Below are positions 1 through 12,862 of a stretch of DNA of 64,000 nucleotides, piece by piece. Source of the stretch: Gigantopelta aegis (Eukaryota > Mollusca > Gastropoda > Neomphalida > Peltospiridae); contig NC_054706.1 in assembly GCF_016097555.1 (NCBI RefSeq), positions 31,368,194-31,432,193 of the forward strand, in the 5' to 3' direction. The notes below the pieces were generated by a model. That model saw only the letters and a list, made by a program, of their open reading frames with translations. It had not been told where the DNA came from and made no database searches. The translations under genes and the position numbers were made by a program. Position 1 is the first letter of the stretch. The number at the start of each line of letters is the position of its first letter.

Positions 1-258
1 CCTAGTTTCGCACAAAATTTGAGTACTTTTTTTTACAAGTACCCCATACATGTTTCAAGCACAAGGCTACTTGACACATTGGTACTAGATGAAATAAAAT
101 TGCACATTTATTTTACCCAGATGAAATTATTATTTTTTACAACCAACACACTCACATTTATAGCCAATCACAGGACTTGTGGTGTTCACTTCTCTATCAA
201 AAGTTGGGTGCACCTCGAACTTTGACCCAGCCGGAAGTTATTTGGTATAGTACTACCT
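1..258. repeat. Near-identical direct repeat, left copy
   Basis: Bases 1-258 match 2069-2326 with a single observed difference (tagcc versus taacc). The left copy is cut by the window edge. Both copies end at GGTATAGTACTACCT. It could be the terminal repeat of a 2-kb element of LTR type, or a segmental copy; no protein supports either. If it is an LTR element it is a young relic with no visible coding part. Confidence 0.6.
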
Positions 259-2068
259 ATACTGATAACATACATTTTTCAAAAAGTGTCCAGCTATGTG
301 TCTTTATGACAACCAGGATCTGGTGTATTCTGACATAAACTGACAACCTCACTGAAACTGTTGTTTCTACAGTGCAACCTAATATAATGTACACCTCAAA
401 AAGCATATATATTGCATATAGTTTTGTACAAATGCAATATGTCATATTAAACAACAAAATGTTTTAAAATAAAACTCCTGAAGATATTTACTTTCAGTTG
501 GGTGTGTGTACTCAGGTATATTTGTAGAGACAACAAAGATAGTCAGAGTACCTCTACCCCTTTAAAGAATGCCATTAAAACACATGCACTTGATTGACCC
601 CTAGATTATGAAGACCTTAACAGGCACATCAAAGAAATATCAGTATTAAAAAAATACACTGTCTGAGGAAGGAAACACAAACATGACTGTACCTGTATGA
701 AGTAATGACTTAATGTCCTGAACATTAGTGTTGGGAGGAAATCCTGTATGCTGGGTGTGGGTGTCTTCAAGTTACCAGGTGTGGGAATTTCAAATCCATC
801 GGCCATGCTGATTTTCATAATGAACCATCAAAACCATTGGCAGCCAACAATATTCCTGACTATATTTTATTTATAGCCTACTGTAGTTGGAGGTTTTAAT
901 AGTTGTGATATCTGGAATAATCATGCAGCTTTAACACATTTATTTTTGATTAATTACTGAAAAAAACTATTTTTAAATGACAAAATTACCCGAACATCTA
1001 TTTTCTTACATTATTTTCTAATCCGGATGAATACAATATGTACATTAGATGTATTCCTACAATCTGTAATCCAGCATTTTATTTAGCTAGTAACATTAGG
1101 TAATACAGCTTTAACAATAAAATAAATTATCAACTTAATCCAAGGCAGATAATCAAATCTGAAAAAATTGGTTCTGAATCTAGTATAAACTCAAAATGCT
1201 TTTCATGAGAGCTAACTAAGTGATTATTAAGAAACAAAAATGATCTGGAGATCTAAGTATATGTTTAACAACCTTATTGTTATGTACAAATAAGAACAGA
1301 AGGCACAATAGTGACAACAAATTTAATTATGTTTTTGGTAAAGTTTTTCTTCAAATTTACTTTAAATTTTGCATAAAAACTACAAATTTGTCTAAAATAT
1401 AACTTAGCACCCTATAAATATGTCAAAATGACAATAAAAATCAACTTCTTTACAAATTTGAGTTTTCAGAATTTCATACATAAAAAATTAACAATGTTAA
1501 TGGAAACTAAAGACATTAACCCACTATTGGCACATGCTATTTTTAATATAAAAATAAATTGCTATTAAAATCTTAGTTCAGGTTGCCTATATATAATACC
1601 ATATTTAAGAGCAGTTGTATATGGCAAGTCAAATACCATGTAAAAAGAAATTATTGAAATCTTTACAGTATGAATTATAGGCCAAAACCAACTTTTCTTC
1701 AGTGCTTACTTTGATTCAAACTCCATTCAGAGCCATGTACAGAGATTATTGTCAAGGTCAAGGTCATTGTGAACTTGCATGATCGAGTGATGGCTAATTA
1801 ATCAACCAGTATAGTTTAATTAAATAAAATGACAAAATCATAATATTTTTTATTATGCACTGAATATGTGCTATAGGGTGTATACTACCAAATCAAATCC
1901 CATAGACGACAATAGTAACATATGCGGCTAAAACTCCTACCTGCAACGTATCAACCGACATAAACGCCACGGATATAAATACTACCACCCCTTACACTTA
2001 TAGTGAATCAGAAAAAAATGGGGGTCAAGCTGCTCGTTTCTGAGATAACGGGTAGCGTCTATGACTAC
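259..2068. other. AT-rich stretch, no gene seen
   Basis: Lies between the two direct repeats. Only short frames interrupted at random are present. A short conserved-looking GC-richer patch lies at 1870-2068. No coding domain recognised. Confidence 0.5.
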
Positions 2069-2326
2069 CCTAGTTTCGCACAAAATTTGAGTACTTTTTT
2101 TTACAAGTACCCCATACATGTTTCAAGCACAAGGCTACTTGACACATTGGTACTAGATGAAATAAAATTGCACATTTATTTTACCCAGATGAAATTATTA
2201 TTTTTTACAACCAACACACTCACATTTATAACCAATCACAGGACTTGTGGTGTTCACTTCTCTATCAAAAGTTGGGTGCACCTCGAACTTTGACCCAGCC
2301 GGAAGTTATTTGGTATAGTACTACCT
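2069..2326. repeat. Near-identical direct repeat, right copy
   Basis: Partner of bases 1-258, about 0.4% diverged. A purine run (AAAAAAATGGGGG) lies about 50 bp upstream, loosely like a polypurine tract. A SINE tail starts immediately at its right end, so the true boundary may be obscured. Confidence 0.6.
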
Positions 2327-2546
2327 TTAACGACACACTCAATACATTTTATTTACAGTTAACTGGCGTCGGACATATGGTTAAGGACCACACAGGATAA
2401 CACATACCACGGCCTTTGATGTACCAGTCGTGTTGCACTGGCTGGGGCGATAAATAGTCCAATGGGTCCACTGACGGGGATCGATCCAAAACCGACCGCG
2501 CATCAAGCGAGCGCTTTACCATTCAGCTGGGCTACGTCTCGCCCCT
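2327..2546 (-). mobile_element. tRNA-derived SINE, internally deleted
   Basis: Tail-first on the plus strand: TTTAACGACACACTCAA, then the body (CACGGCCTTTGATGTACCA), then the head with a box B-like GATCGATCC and box A-like sequence (reverse complement of GAGCGCTTTACCATTCAGC). Part of the body is missing. Confidence 0.85.
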
Positions 2547-2550
2547 GCGT

Positions 2551-2810
2551 GCAGTTAGGATACCTGATTGAAATCAATGATTTCTAAAACAATCGCTCGC
2601 ATCGCTTGCGTCCGGTTAGGATACGTGATTGAAATCAATGATTTCTAAAACAATCGCTTGCATCGCTTGCGTCCGGTTAGGATACGTGATTGAAATCAAT
2701 GATTTCTAAAACAATCGCTTGCATCGCTTGCGTCCGGTTAGGATACGTGATTGAAATCAATGATTTCTAAAACAATCGCTCGCATTGCTTGCGTCCGGTT
2801 AGGATACAGC
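2551..2810. repeat. 61-bp tandem repeat, about 4 copies
   Basis: gttagga recurs at 2554, 2615, 2676, 2737 and 2798. The unit contains CGATTGTTTTAGAAATC (reverse complement of the shown strand) and GCATCGCTTGCGTCC. It abuts the SINE head. Confidence 0.9.
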
Positions 2811-3147
2811 TTAAGTCGACGTTATTTTTTACTAGCGATTTGAATTGTTACAACCAATAATATGTATAATGCACAACCAATAAGATTATTTGTGTGTGTT
2901 TGTTTGCTTGGATTGTTTATTCTTTTTTTCTTTCTTTGTTTTAAGGGGAGGGTGATTTTTATTTTGGTCTCTTTTTTGTTGGTTGGTGTTTGTTATTTAT
3001 TTTGTTTTTTGTTGTAGAGGGTTGGTGTGTTTTTGTTTGGGTTGTAACTAGTAATGTCCATATTATTACATAATAAGCGAACAATTTGTCGTCACCATAA
3101 ATATGTACAACACATAATCAGTACGCTTATTTGCGCGTGTACATGCA
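2811..3147. other. T/G-rich low-complexity stretch
   Basis: Mainly T/G-rich simple sequence at 2885-3050; no gene seen. Confidence 0.5.
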
Positions 3148-3907
3148 CTAGTGCAAAGGTCGTGGTATGTGCTATCATGTCTGTGAGATGGTGCATACAA
3201 CAGAACCCTTGCTACCAATCTAATTAAAATTAGTTATTTAAAAATAATTTGAAAACATTCCGAATTATCCTGAGGGTATACGACATGTTTCGTGTGAATT
3301 ACGAATGCCTTAAAACATGTTTTATTTTATAAAATAAATAATTTGTAATGTAAAACTGAAGACTGATAACCCATCTCGTACGTATTGGTATGGTTCGCTG
3401 TACTGCGGCCACTAAAATAGTCTCGCCCGATATTTTTAGAATTTGTATGCTCCCAAACAACGTTATAAAAAGCGAAGTGTGATTGGTCAATATTTAAATT
3501 ATTATAAATTTACAGACGAAATGTTACCTGGACATTGGAGACTACGCAGTGTTGTTAGCAATATGATTAAAATTAGTTCTACTTGTCTAAATAAGGCATT
3601 CGTAATTCACATGAAACATGTCGTATACCCTCAGGATAATTCGGAATGATTTCAAATTATTTTCAAATCACTGGCATGATTCTGCAAGTAAGGTTTTGAT
3701 TGGTGGACTTGAGCTCCAACAGGCTGCTGTTAAATCCACATGTAATAGTGGAGCTAATTTTAATTAGATTGCCTTGCTACTAATGGAAAACTGTAGAGGG
3801 TTTCCTCTCTGATACTGTACGTTACAAGTACCATATGTTTGACATCCAATAGCCGATGATTCAAAAGTCGATGTGCTCTAGTGGTATCATTGAACAAAAC
3901 AAACACA
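3148..3907 (+). mobile_element. SINE (body plus tail 2) split by a Mutator-like MITE
   Basis: Body at 3148-3215 (GTCGTGGTATGTGCTATC) resumes at 3781 with TAATGGAAAACTG and ends in tail 2 (TCCAATAGCCGATGATTC ... GAACAAAACAAAC). Other copies in the window show the uninterrupted CCTTGCTACTAATGG site. Confidence 0.85.
3216..3771. mobile_element. Mutator-like MITE, 9-bp target duplication
   Basis: 556 bp with long inverted ends beginning CAATCTAATTAAAATTAG. The outer arms (3216-3309 and about 3594-3771) pair through GGGTATACGACATG-type sequence. It is flanked by an exact 9-bp direct repeat CCTTGCTAC (3207-3215, 3772-3780), and the empty site is known from other SINE copies. Long ends with a 9-bp duplication are the hallmark of Mutator-like elements. 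No transposase, so non-autonomous. Confidence 0.85.
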
Positions 3908-4086
3908 GCAGGTGAACGATGTGTCATATACAACATACCCAGTATGTTTATTTGTCCAACACTGACCTATCACATCGCCTTTTACAATAATAAAATTTAA
4001 AAAACCCACATCATAACAATTTTAGCACCTTTTTAATAAAATATTTACAGCTTTATATTCATCAATCACTACATTTTAATAAACAA

Positions 4087-4092
4087 TTTATT
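4087..4092 (-). promoter_or_regulatory. Candidate poly(A) signal of gene A
   Basis: AATAAA on the minus strand about 40 bases past the gene A stop codon, with a second AT-rich signal-like stretch just beyond. Position suits a short 3' UTR; not proven. Confidence 0.4.
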
Positions 4093-4129
4093 TCGCGTGC
4101 CACTGCACAAAAAAAAGAAGAGCTTAGGC

Positions 4130-4412
4130 CTATTTCTTTTCAGCTCTGTTTGACTTCTCCGTGGGCGTGGCAAAGTTCTTGAGATGTAGCCACAGCTCGC
4201 GGACCGGTCTGGACCGTAGAACGACCTCAAAGAAGAGAAATGAAAACGCGGTCCCCACCACGGCGAGATAGATTATAAACGGTCCTGCCAGACTGTCCAG
4301 ACCCAGAACCTTTGCACTGCTGGTCCGGTCCGAGCCACTGCACTGGTCCGCGTTTGGCCACCATTTCTGTTTCCACTTGTCCATCAGCCCAGCTTCTTGC
4401 ATTTTCATTATG
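4130..4412 (-). CDS. Gene A exon 12: S2 end, TM4 and C-terminal tail
   Basis: Enters in phase 2 after TGTATTTCAG. SIMKMQEAGLMDKWKQKWW is the standard iGluR (A/S)IxxLQExGxLxxLKxKWW helix. NADQC supplies the second disulfide cysteine, AGPFIIYLAVVGTAFSFLFF is TM4, and a basic 28-residue tail ends at a stop at 4130. No PDZ-type C-terminal motif is evident in EKSNRAEKK. An open frame continues upstream of the acceptor and is not coding. Confidence 0.94.
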
Positions 4413-7028
4413 CTGAAATACAAATGTGTATGTTGTATAATACTTAGCCAGTTGATATTTGCGTCAAAGTAAAACAAATCAGGAAATATAGCATATAGGA
4501 TATTAAACGAACTTCCATTTCGCATCATGTCCATGTCCCGATTAAAATAATGTTCAATTGTCACGAGCTTTAGCGACATAAATATGATACGAAATTTTAG
4601 CGAGTTTAATATCCTATTTATTACCCTTAATCGATCTTAATTTATATCACTCAACTCGTTTTGGTTGACGTTCCAGTAAGACTGTAGTGCGTCAATCGAC
4701 GATGTCATCGTGTGACGTCGAAGTGTTATGTCCCACTTGACGTTCTAGTGGGACGTATCACTTTGATATGTACCAAGATATGTTTAACCATATGGTTAAT
4801 AAAATCAATATACTAATCCACAAATGAATAGTAAATACGGATCCAGCAATTGTTGTTTTGTTTGGAGGTTTTCTTGTTTTTCTTTTCATTTGATTATTTT
4901 GATGTTTGTTTCGTGGTTGTTGGGGTTTGTTTTGTTTTTGTTTTGTTTTTTTTCTGTTTTTTTCTTTTTTTGAAAACTAAGGGAAAAGAGTACATGACCA
5001 ACTCGTGCAGGGCAGTCCAACGAAATTGTTTGGGTTTTTTTAAAGCCAGACAAAACGAGACACTTGAATGTATATATGTTGGGGCAACGGGTCCTTAAGC
5101 TTCCCTTCGATCTGCCTCTGGAAAAAAAAAGACTCGCAAGATGCACACTTTGGGGAAAACATGATTCACGCACGTGACATTCAAGACATTAGATACACGC
5201 ATGATTTTGGGAAAAAAAACCATAGGCGTACGAAATGAAGGGTATCCCCCCCCCCCCCCCCCCGATGGAAAATGAAGTGATCAGAATATGTAGCGCAACT
5301 CTCCCAGTTGAAAGAAAATAACTGCCTCCCCCCCTCCACCCTCCCCCAGTTGCTGACACCTTACCTTTTAGAAACACTGTTGCATTTTTAGAGTATCTCA
5401 TATTAACGTTATTCCATGATGCAATATATAAAAATCACAAATTGGTTAAGGACAGCCCAACAAAAACCATACGAACTGCTGCAGCTCGTATTTGAGTCCT
5501 ACTTCACACTATCAGGGTTGTAAAGCAGGTGTCGTATCCAGATATAAATGTTGCCTATTTTCTAACATCTAGCACCCAAAAAAGGTTTTGTAACAAGTAA
5601 ATGTCAAGCGTAGTGGCGTAATCAATAAAAAAAAACATAATCAGCATAAACATTTGACACACCTTACAAAATATTTTTTTTAAAAATAAAATAAAATAAA
5701 GACATGGCATGACATGACATGACGTGACTGCTACATTTTTCAACGATTGTGAAAACCTTCAGAGATTTAATACGGTATATATTGGCTAAACAGAAGTACA
5801 ATTATTACTTTATTGGACATAATAAAAAATCAATGCTACGCATTACCACCAATCCTGGGACCTAATTCACTGTACTATCGACATTTTGTAATCTCGCAGT
5901 GCAATACAGAAGGACTTGCAAAGACAATGTGATGTCGCTTATTAAGAGAGATTTGTGAATTAGGCCTATGAGCTTTCGTTATTCCATATAGATTTGTCAG
6001 ATAAGCAGAACAATAATGTAAAAGTACAAGATTAGCAATGTAGAACAAACACGCTTTCTGGTCAATAACTGCAATAATAATGTGTTAATGATAGCTTTAC
6101 ATCTGTGAAACGTGTGATAATTCGCAAGCTAAATTGACTTTTGTGTCCTGTTTATCAAAGAATACCTCTAGTAATTGTTCATTGTTCATGAAAATACTTT
6201 TGGAACCAAGATGAACTAACTATCTTATTACGCAAAGCCATGTCGGTTTTAGAATAACCTACTTGAGTACAAAATGATTGGGCACAAACTTAATTTCAAT
6301 AATTCTAAAGGTATTAGGTTCAAAACTAATTTGATTATTGATATTAGCCACAGGATTTTATTATGTTGTTTGTTTCGGGTTGTTTCTTTTCTTTGTTGTT
6401 GCGGGTTGTTTTTTGTTGGGTTTTTTTTTTGTGTTTTTGTTTTGGGGGAGATATTTGTCGTTGATTTTTCTTATGATATTTTGTGTGCATGTGTGTATGT
6501 GTGTATGTGTGTTTGGGTATTCGTTGTTGTTGTTGCTGTTTGTTGTTGCTGTTTGTTGTTCTTGATTTTGTTTCGGAGGTGCAGGACGCTAAAAACCCGT
6601 AATTCAGGAGCAAAGACATATTTACTAGGGTATAACAAAGATAACATTATCATATAGATGACGATAATGAGATGATTGGTGAAGCCTCTGTATTTTCCTT
6701 TTGGTATGTGACTACTTGGCAGGGCTATGCTCCACAGTTGGTGTCAGTTGACCTATCTTGGTATCACCGATCCCAGAGTACACTGAGCCTGCAGTACCTG
6801 TTGGGTAACAATTCCCAATTATTGTGGGTCATACCCTTAGGAGACACACCCATAATCACACACGTAAAGTGGGCGACATTCGGTGCATTTCATTGTAGCG
6901 GGCCATTCACAATGGGTTGGAGCTGGTACTGGAATGAAAAATCCCCCCTTATTGTAAATTAAGCCCAAGCTATTCTATTTATGAGGTGGTCCTTTCTTTT
7001 GAAAAAAAACCCCACACGCTCCCGCCCC

Positions 7029-7059
<31 letters not shown>

Positions 7060-10000
7060 ATTTAAAAACGAAATAGCGTAACCTACTTGTAGCTGAACGC
7101 CTTGAGGTAGGGCGCGTTCTTTGGCACGATGAAGCCGTGCATAATTCCCTATACACGCGCCTTATAGCGTGACCTACTTGTACCTGAATGACTCTAGATA
7201 GGGTGCGTTCTTGGGCACGATGAAGCCGTGCATAATTCCCTGTGCACGCGCCTTATAGCGTGACCTACCTGTAGCTGAACGCCTCGAGGTAGGGCGCGTT
7301 CTCGGGCACGATGAAACCGAGCCCTGCCGTGTTGAAGATCTCGTCTGCCAGGGCGTACTTCTCGCAGTCGTTGAGCACGATGTACTCCAGCTGGGAGCGG
7401 TCCGTCATGAACGCCGCTGTGCCCTTGTCCACGTAGCCCAGCGCCACCGTGTTCTCCAGCACCCTGGGCCCGCCCTGCATCTTGGTCTTTATCTCCTTGT
7501 ACAGGCCGCTCTCAGCGTCCTAGAGAAAAAAAAAAAAAAACTTTAGTATTAAGCTTTTTCAATAGGATTTGTTTTATAATACTGGTTAATTTTTGGGAGT
7601 CTATATACCCTTTTAGCGAACATTTACTACTATTCCTAATGCTTTTTGTACGTGATGTCAAAAAAAAAAAAAAAAATTGTTTTTAAATAAATAAATAAAT
7701 AACCCACCATCCTCTGCCCTTTCTTCGGGAGTACCTATATTATGGACTACTACTGCCAATAGTGTGCTGAAATAATTCTTGGATTCTGCTATAAAAACTA
7801 AGATTTATAGATGTCACCACGTTAAATTACCATGAACAAGGAGTCGAGGTTGCTGCCGAACTTGACGAGCGGTTTGATTGGGTCCTGGTTGGCCAGCTCT
7901 CTCAGACTGTTGATCGGCTTCTCCGCTATCGTCACGGTGAGGAAGGCAGCCAGGTTAGCCGTGTAGGTGGATGCCATTAGAATTGTGAACACCCACCAGA
8001 ATCCCAGAATGCATCTGCTGGAGATACTGCGAGGATGAGGCTCACCGCCTTAAACACAGAACAAAAGACTGTATGATACAATTAAACCGAATTCAGAATG
8101 AGTTTAAATGCCACCTAGAGAGGGCATTGTGTAGAGATGTATTTTTTAATTCCTTGTGACATAATTATTATGTAAACAGAGAGGTTTTGGCGAAATGACT
8201 TCTGCCAGTGTTTGTGGCAAATATAGGGGTAAATGTATGCCTCCTCCCCCCCCCCCCACCATGTCCCAAATCATGGCACCCTACTAATAGAACTATCAGT
8301 AGAGCATATATTAGGAAGAACCTTTCAAGTAGTGATATAAACATGGAACTTGGTACAAATGATCTCATTTAGGCCTTCTTCAAATCCAGTCAATGCTCAG
8401 TCTGTAAAATTTTCGTTTATATACACACGGTTTGGTTCTTATAATTTTATTTTTACCAGCCTCCATCTATTAATCTGTAACCCTAAGAATCCTAATACGT
8501 CTCTGGCCTAGAACCATCGCTTCCTGACCCCCCCCCCCCCCCCCAAAAAAAAAAAAAATTAAAAAAATAATAATAATAATAAATAAAATAAAAAAAACTT
8601 TAATACCTTGTTCCATGTAAGACCCATATATGAGCCACATGCTGGCGTACAGACTCATCCTCTGGCTGTTGGCGTCTTTCCTGTGCGAGGAGTAGGGGCT
8701 GTACCTGTTGACGAGGTAGAGCAGGAGGCCCACCACACACACGGACAGCGCGATACAGCCCCAGACGATCGGCGCGAACGGGGAGTACATCTTGAACATC
8801 TTCTGCGACTCGACGTCTGGCTTCTTGGTGATGAGTCCGATCCCCTCCTCCATGTACGGCTTGGTGAAGTCCACCACCTCCGACCTGATGGACGTGATCG
8901 TGATAGGACCCACGCCCATCAGAACCTCCTGTACAGGACAAAAATCAAATAGTCTCAGATAGGAGTTAAATAATATCCTTGACATCGTCTTCATTATCAT
9001 CATCATCATCGCCATCATCATTCGAATCATCATCACCACCACCATTCGAAGCATAATCATCATTATCATCATCGTCGTCATCATCATTATCATCATCTTC
9101 ATCATGATTCGAATCATAATAGTCATTATCATCATCATCATACCCACCACCACTACCACAACCATAATCATTATCATCGTCATCATGATCATCATCATTA
9201 TCATCGTCATTGCACCTCCATCGTCATCATTAATCATATAATATGTAATCGTCACATATAATCAACATAATCATATATTTATGATTTCATTATCATCGTC
9301 ATCAACATCACCCCCATGGTCATTATTATCATAGTCAACAAAATGACCATCATTATTTTCATGATCATCACCATGATTAGTATCATCATCATCATCACCA
9401 TCGCCACCATGAAAAATACTTCAATATCACCCTTAGTTTCACCACCATTGTAAACTGACTGGAGTGTGTTCTGTATTGTGATTGGTTAATTACATTCTTT
9501 TTCCGGGATCAAATGAAAATAACACCCGGAAAGCTAATGAAGTCATTAGAAAGTGACGTCATTAGCAATTGGAACAGGCGAAGTTGACGATTCAGTGGTC
9601 TACAGTTAGATTGTAGCCAGGGGTTTTTTTCTTCAAGAAATGCCAAATATACAATTAGTTCTGTAGAAAAACGATTCAGTTTACAATGGACATAACCATA
9701 TGGAGTTTTTAGATTTGCGGGTGTTATTGTCTATTTGATGCCCGTAAAAATTTATAAAAATGACATTTGCGGGATCAAATAGACAATAACACCCGCAAAT
9801 CTAAAATTTCCATATGGTTATGTCCTAATTATTAATACCTCCATTGTCATCACCAACATCATCAACACATATAATGTAATTATTTCATTATCATATTCAT
9901 TATCGACATTTATAACATCACACTGATCATAAATATCATTACTATCAAGTATCAACATTATCATAATATGTCATAATTATTTTATTATTATCTTTAATAT

Positions 10001-11843
10001 CGCCATCATTAACATATCATCAGTATCATCATCATCATCATCATCATCAATATCATCATGATAATCAACAACAAAAACAATATGATCAGTATCATCTATC
10101 ATCTAAACACGCATATCACAAGCAACTTGTATTTAATACTATAAAACATTTGGTACGGTATATTTTAACATGCAGCTGTTTACAACATAAACGAAATCGT
10201 TCATACCTTACGTTGAACCATTCCCACAATTCCATTCCAGGTAGAGTTGGGCGTGGCTCCGGGGGTTCCCCACACGTTGTCTTTGGGCTCCACTATCGCG
10301 TAACTGCAAGATTTTAAAATAAATTGGTCATAATATAATTTTACATTACACAAATAAAAGAAGTTTGTTTTGTTTAACGACACCACTAGAGCACATTGAT
10401 TTATTTATCATCGGCTAATGGATGTCAAAGATTTGATATGTTCGACATATAGTTTTAGAGAAGAAACACGCTACATTTGTCTATTAGTAGAAAGGGACTT
10501 TTTATATGTACCATCTCACAGACAGGATATCACATGCCACAGCCTTTGAAATATCAGTCGTTGTTCACTGGCTGGAACAAGAAATAGCCCAAGTTTATTT
10601 TGTTGGTTTAGTTCAACAACACCACTAGACCACATTGATTAATTAATCATCGGCTATTGGATCTTAAACTTTTGATAATTTTCAATAGCAGTAATGGAGC
10701 TTTTATATCCATTTTTCTACAGACATGACAGCATATACCACAACTTTTAATATAACAGTCGTGGGGCATTGGCTATGGTGGGAAATCCAGTTAAAGAAGA
10801 TCCTATATTATTGTACCATAATTGTGGGGGGGGGGGGAGTATTCCACATTGTTCTTATATAATTTTATTTATTGGTCTTTGCATATGTTTATTATCAACA
10901 ATCTTGTCACGTGAATGTTATAAATATGTATATATTTCTCCTATGCCGTTGTGCAACGGCTCGAGTGTAAATAAATTATCGTCTTGTCTTCCACAGGTAA
11001 AGCGCGCGGTTGGTCTAGACCGATTCCCGACGGAGGGCCCATTGGGCTATTTCTCGTTCCAGTCAGTGCACCACGACTGGTTTATGAAAGGCCGTGGTAT
11101 GTGCTATTCTGTCTGTGGTATGGTGCATATAAAAGATCCCTTGCTACTAACGGGAAAATGTTGCGGGTTTCCTTTCTAAGACTATATGTGAGAATTACCA
11201 AATGTCTGACATCCAATAGCCGATGATTAATAAACCAATGTGCTCTAGTGGTGTCGTTAAACAAAACAAACGTTAACTTTTCCAATAGCCGATGATTCAT
11301 AAATCAATGTGCTCTAGTGGTGTTGTTAAACAAAACAACCTTTAACGTGTGTACCCTAATTCTTTATTTATTGTCCCCACACCTTAGCTATTTTATTAAA
11401 TCTGGATTCGGCCCTGGCACTGGTTGCTTTTTTAAAAATATTTATATGCTTTCTAATAGATATACTGAACAGTAAAAGAAACCCAAATATAATTTTCAGT
11501 TGTAGTATTAAATGGTGTATTTGAATAAGGGATTATCACATATTGAGATTCAGGGGAATAACGGGTTTGATATTTCACTTAACATTTCACAGAATTGAGG
11601 CTTTATAATCAACAACCGGCCTCGGTGGTGGACATAAGGCTGGTAGGTACAGGGTTCGCAGCAACTAACAACTAACTTACTATCCTGAACAGACAGCCCA
11701 GATAGCTGAGGTGTTTGCCCTGGACAGCGTTCTTGAACCTTAATTGGATATAAGCATGAAAATAAGTTCAAATTAAATTAAAAATAATCAACCGAACCTA
11801 TTGTGTCTGTGTATTCGTGTCTTGTCTGCGTTATCACTACTTT

Positions 11844-11877
<34 letters not shown>

Positions 11878-12429
11878 AATCCAATATTTAATACTTTTAG
11901 AAGCGGAACATTTTCTTGGATCCCTCTTATTAGAATTATTTTCCTAAAAATCTTTTTTTTAAATATTTAAAAACCCTAAAAAAAAAAAAAAAAGCATGCC
12001 ATTTTGAATCTGTAAATATATAATTATAAATAATAATACATTATTTTAATTATTTTAGTAAAACAATTCTTACTTGAACTTAAATCTTGCGGCGAGTTCT
12101 TTGAGGATTTCTATACAGAAGCCAACATAAATGGTCTCGTTGTTGATCACGCGTTTCACAACAAAAGGTATGGCTGGCCGGGACGCTATCAACAGCGTTT
12201 TGTTGTTGAAATCTCTGAAAGTGTTTTTGAAAATATGATCATCCAGCAGCTCCAGACCTTGACCTTGACGCCATGTTCCAACCGGGTAAAGGTCGTCGTC
12301 GTCCTTTTCGTATGTACTTCGCACGTCAAATGATACATCACTGATGTACCCACTGTCATCGAACTGCAGTCTTCCGGTGAGACCATCGAACTTTGTCTGA
12401 CACAAAACAAAACAAACGTAATTAATTAA

Positions 12430-12523
<94 letters not shown>

Positions 12524-12827
12524 ACTCTATATATATATACATATGTGTCACTTGATGGTGACCTGTTGATAATGATACTTAATAGTGGTGATAATGATGA
12601 TGGTGGTGGCGATGATGACAATGATGATGATGATCATCATCATGGTGATTGTGGTGATGATGATGATGATGATGATGATATCGATGATAATAATGTGGAT
12701 GATGAGGATAATGATGATGATGATGATGGTTTTGGTGATGAATGTGGCGGTAGTGTTATTGTTGGTGGTGATGGTATTATGATGGCGATATAACACAGCA
12801 CTGCAAAAATCGCTGAATTTCTTAGAC

Positions 12828-12862
<35 letters not shown>

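Noticed and set aside
2003-2293. 96-codon frame covering the right direct repeat
   Set aside because: Its duplicate at 19-225 is equally open only because the two copies are nearly identical; no domain, low-complexity composition.
2551-2810. CRISPR-like array
   Set aside because: Units are contiguous 61-bp tandem repeats without unique spacers, in a eukaryotic context.
6274-6657. Cys/Val/Phe-rich membrane protein frames
   Set aside because: Produced by T/G-rich simple sequence on both strands.
8470-9255. 261-codon open frame rich in Met and Ile
   Set aside because: Joins exon 9 with the (ATC)n array and intron; only 8607-8928 is real coding sequence.
12070-12621. 183-codon frame with long Arg-Glu repeat
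   Set aside because: The repeat is translation of the (CT)n microsatellite; exon 7 ends at its acceptor at 12396.
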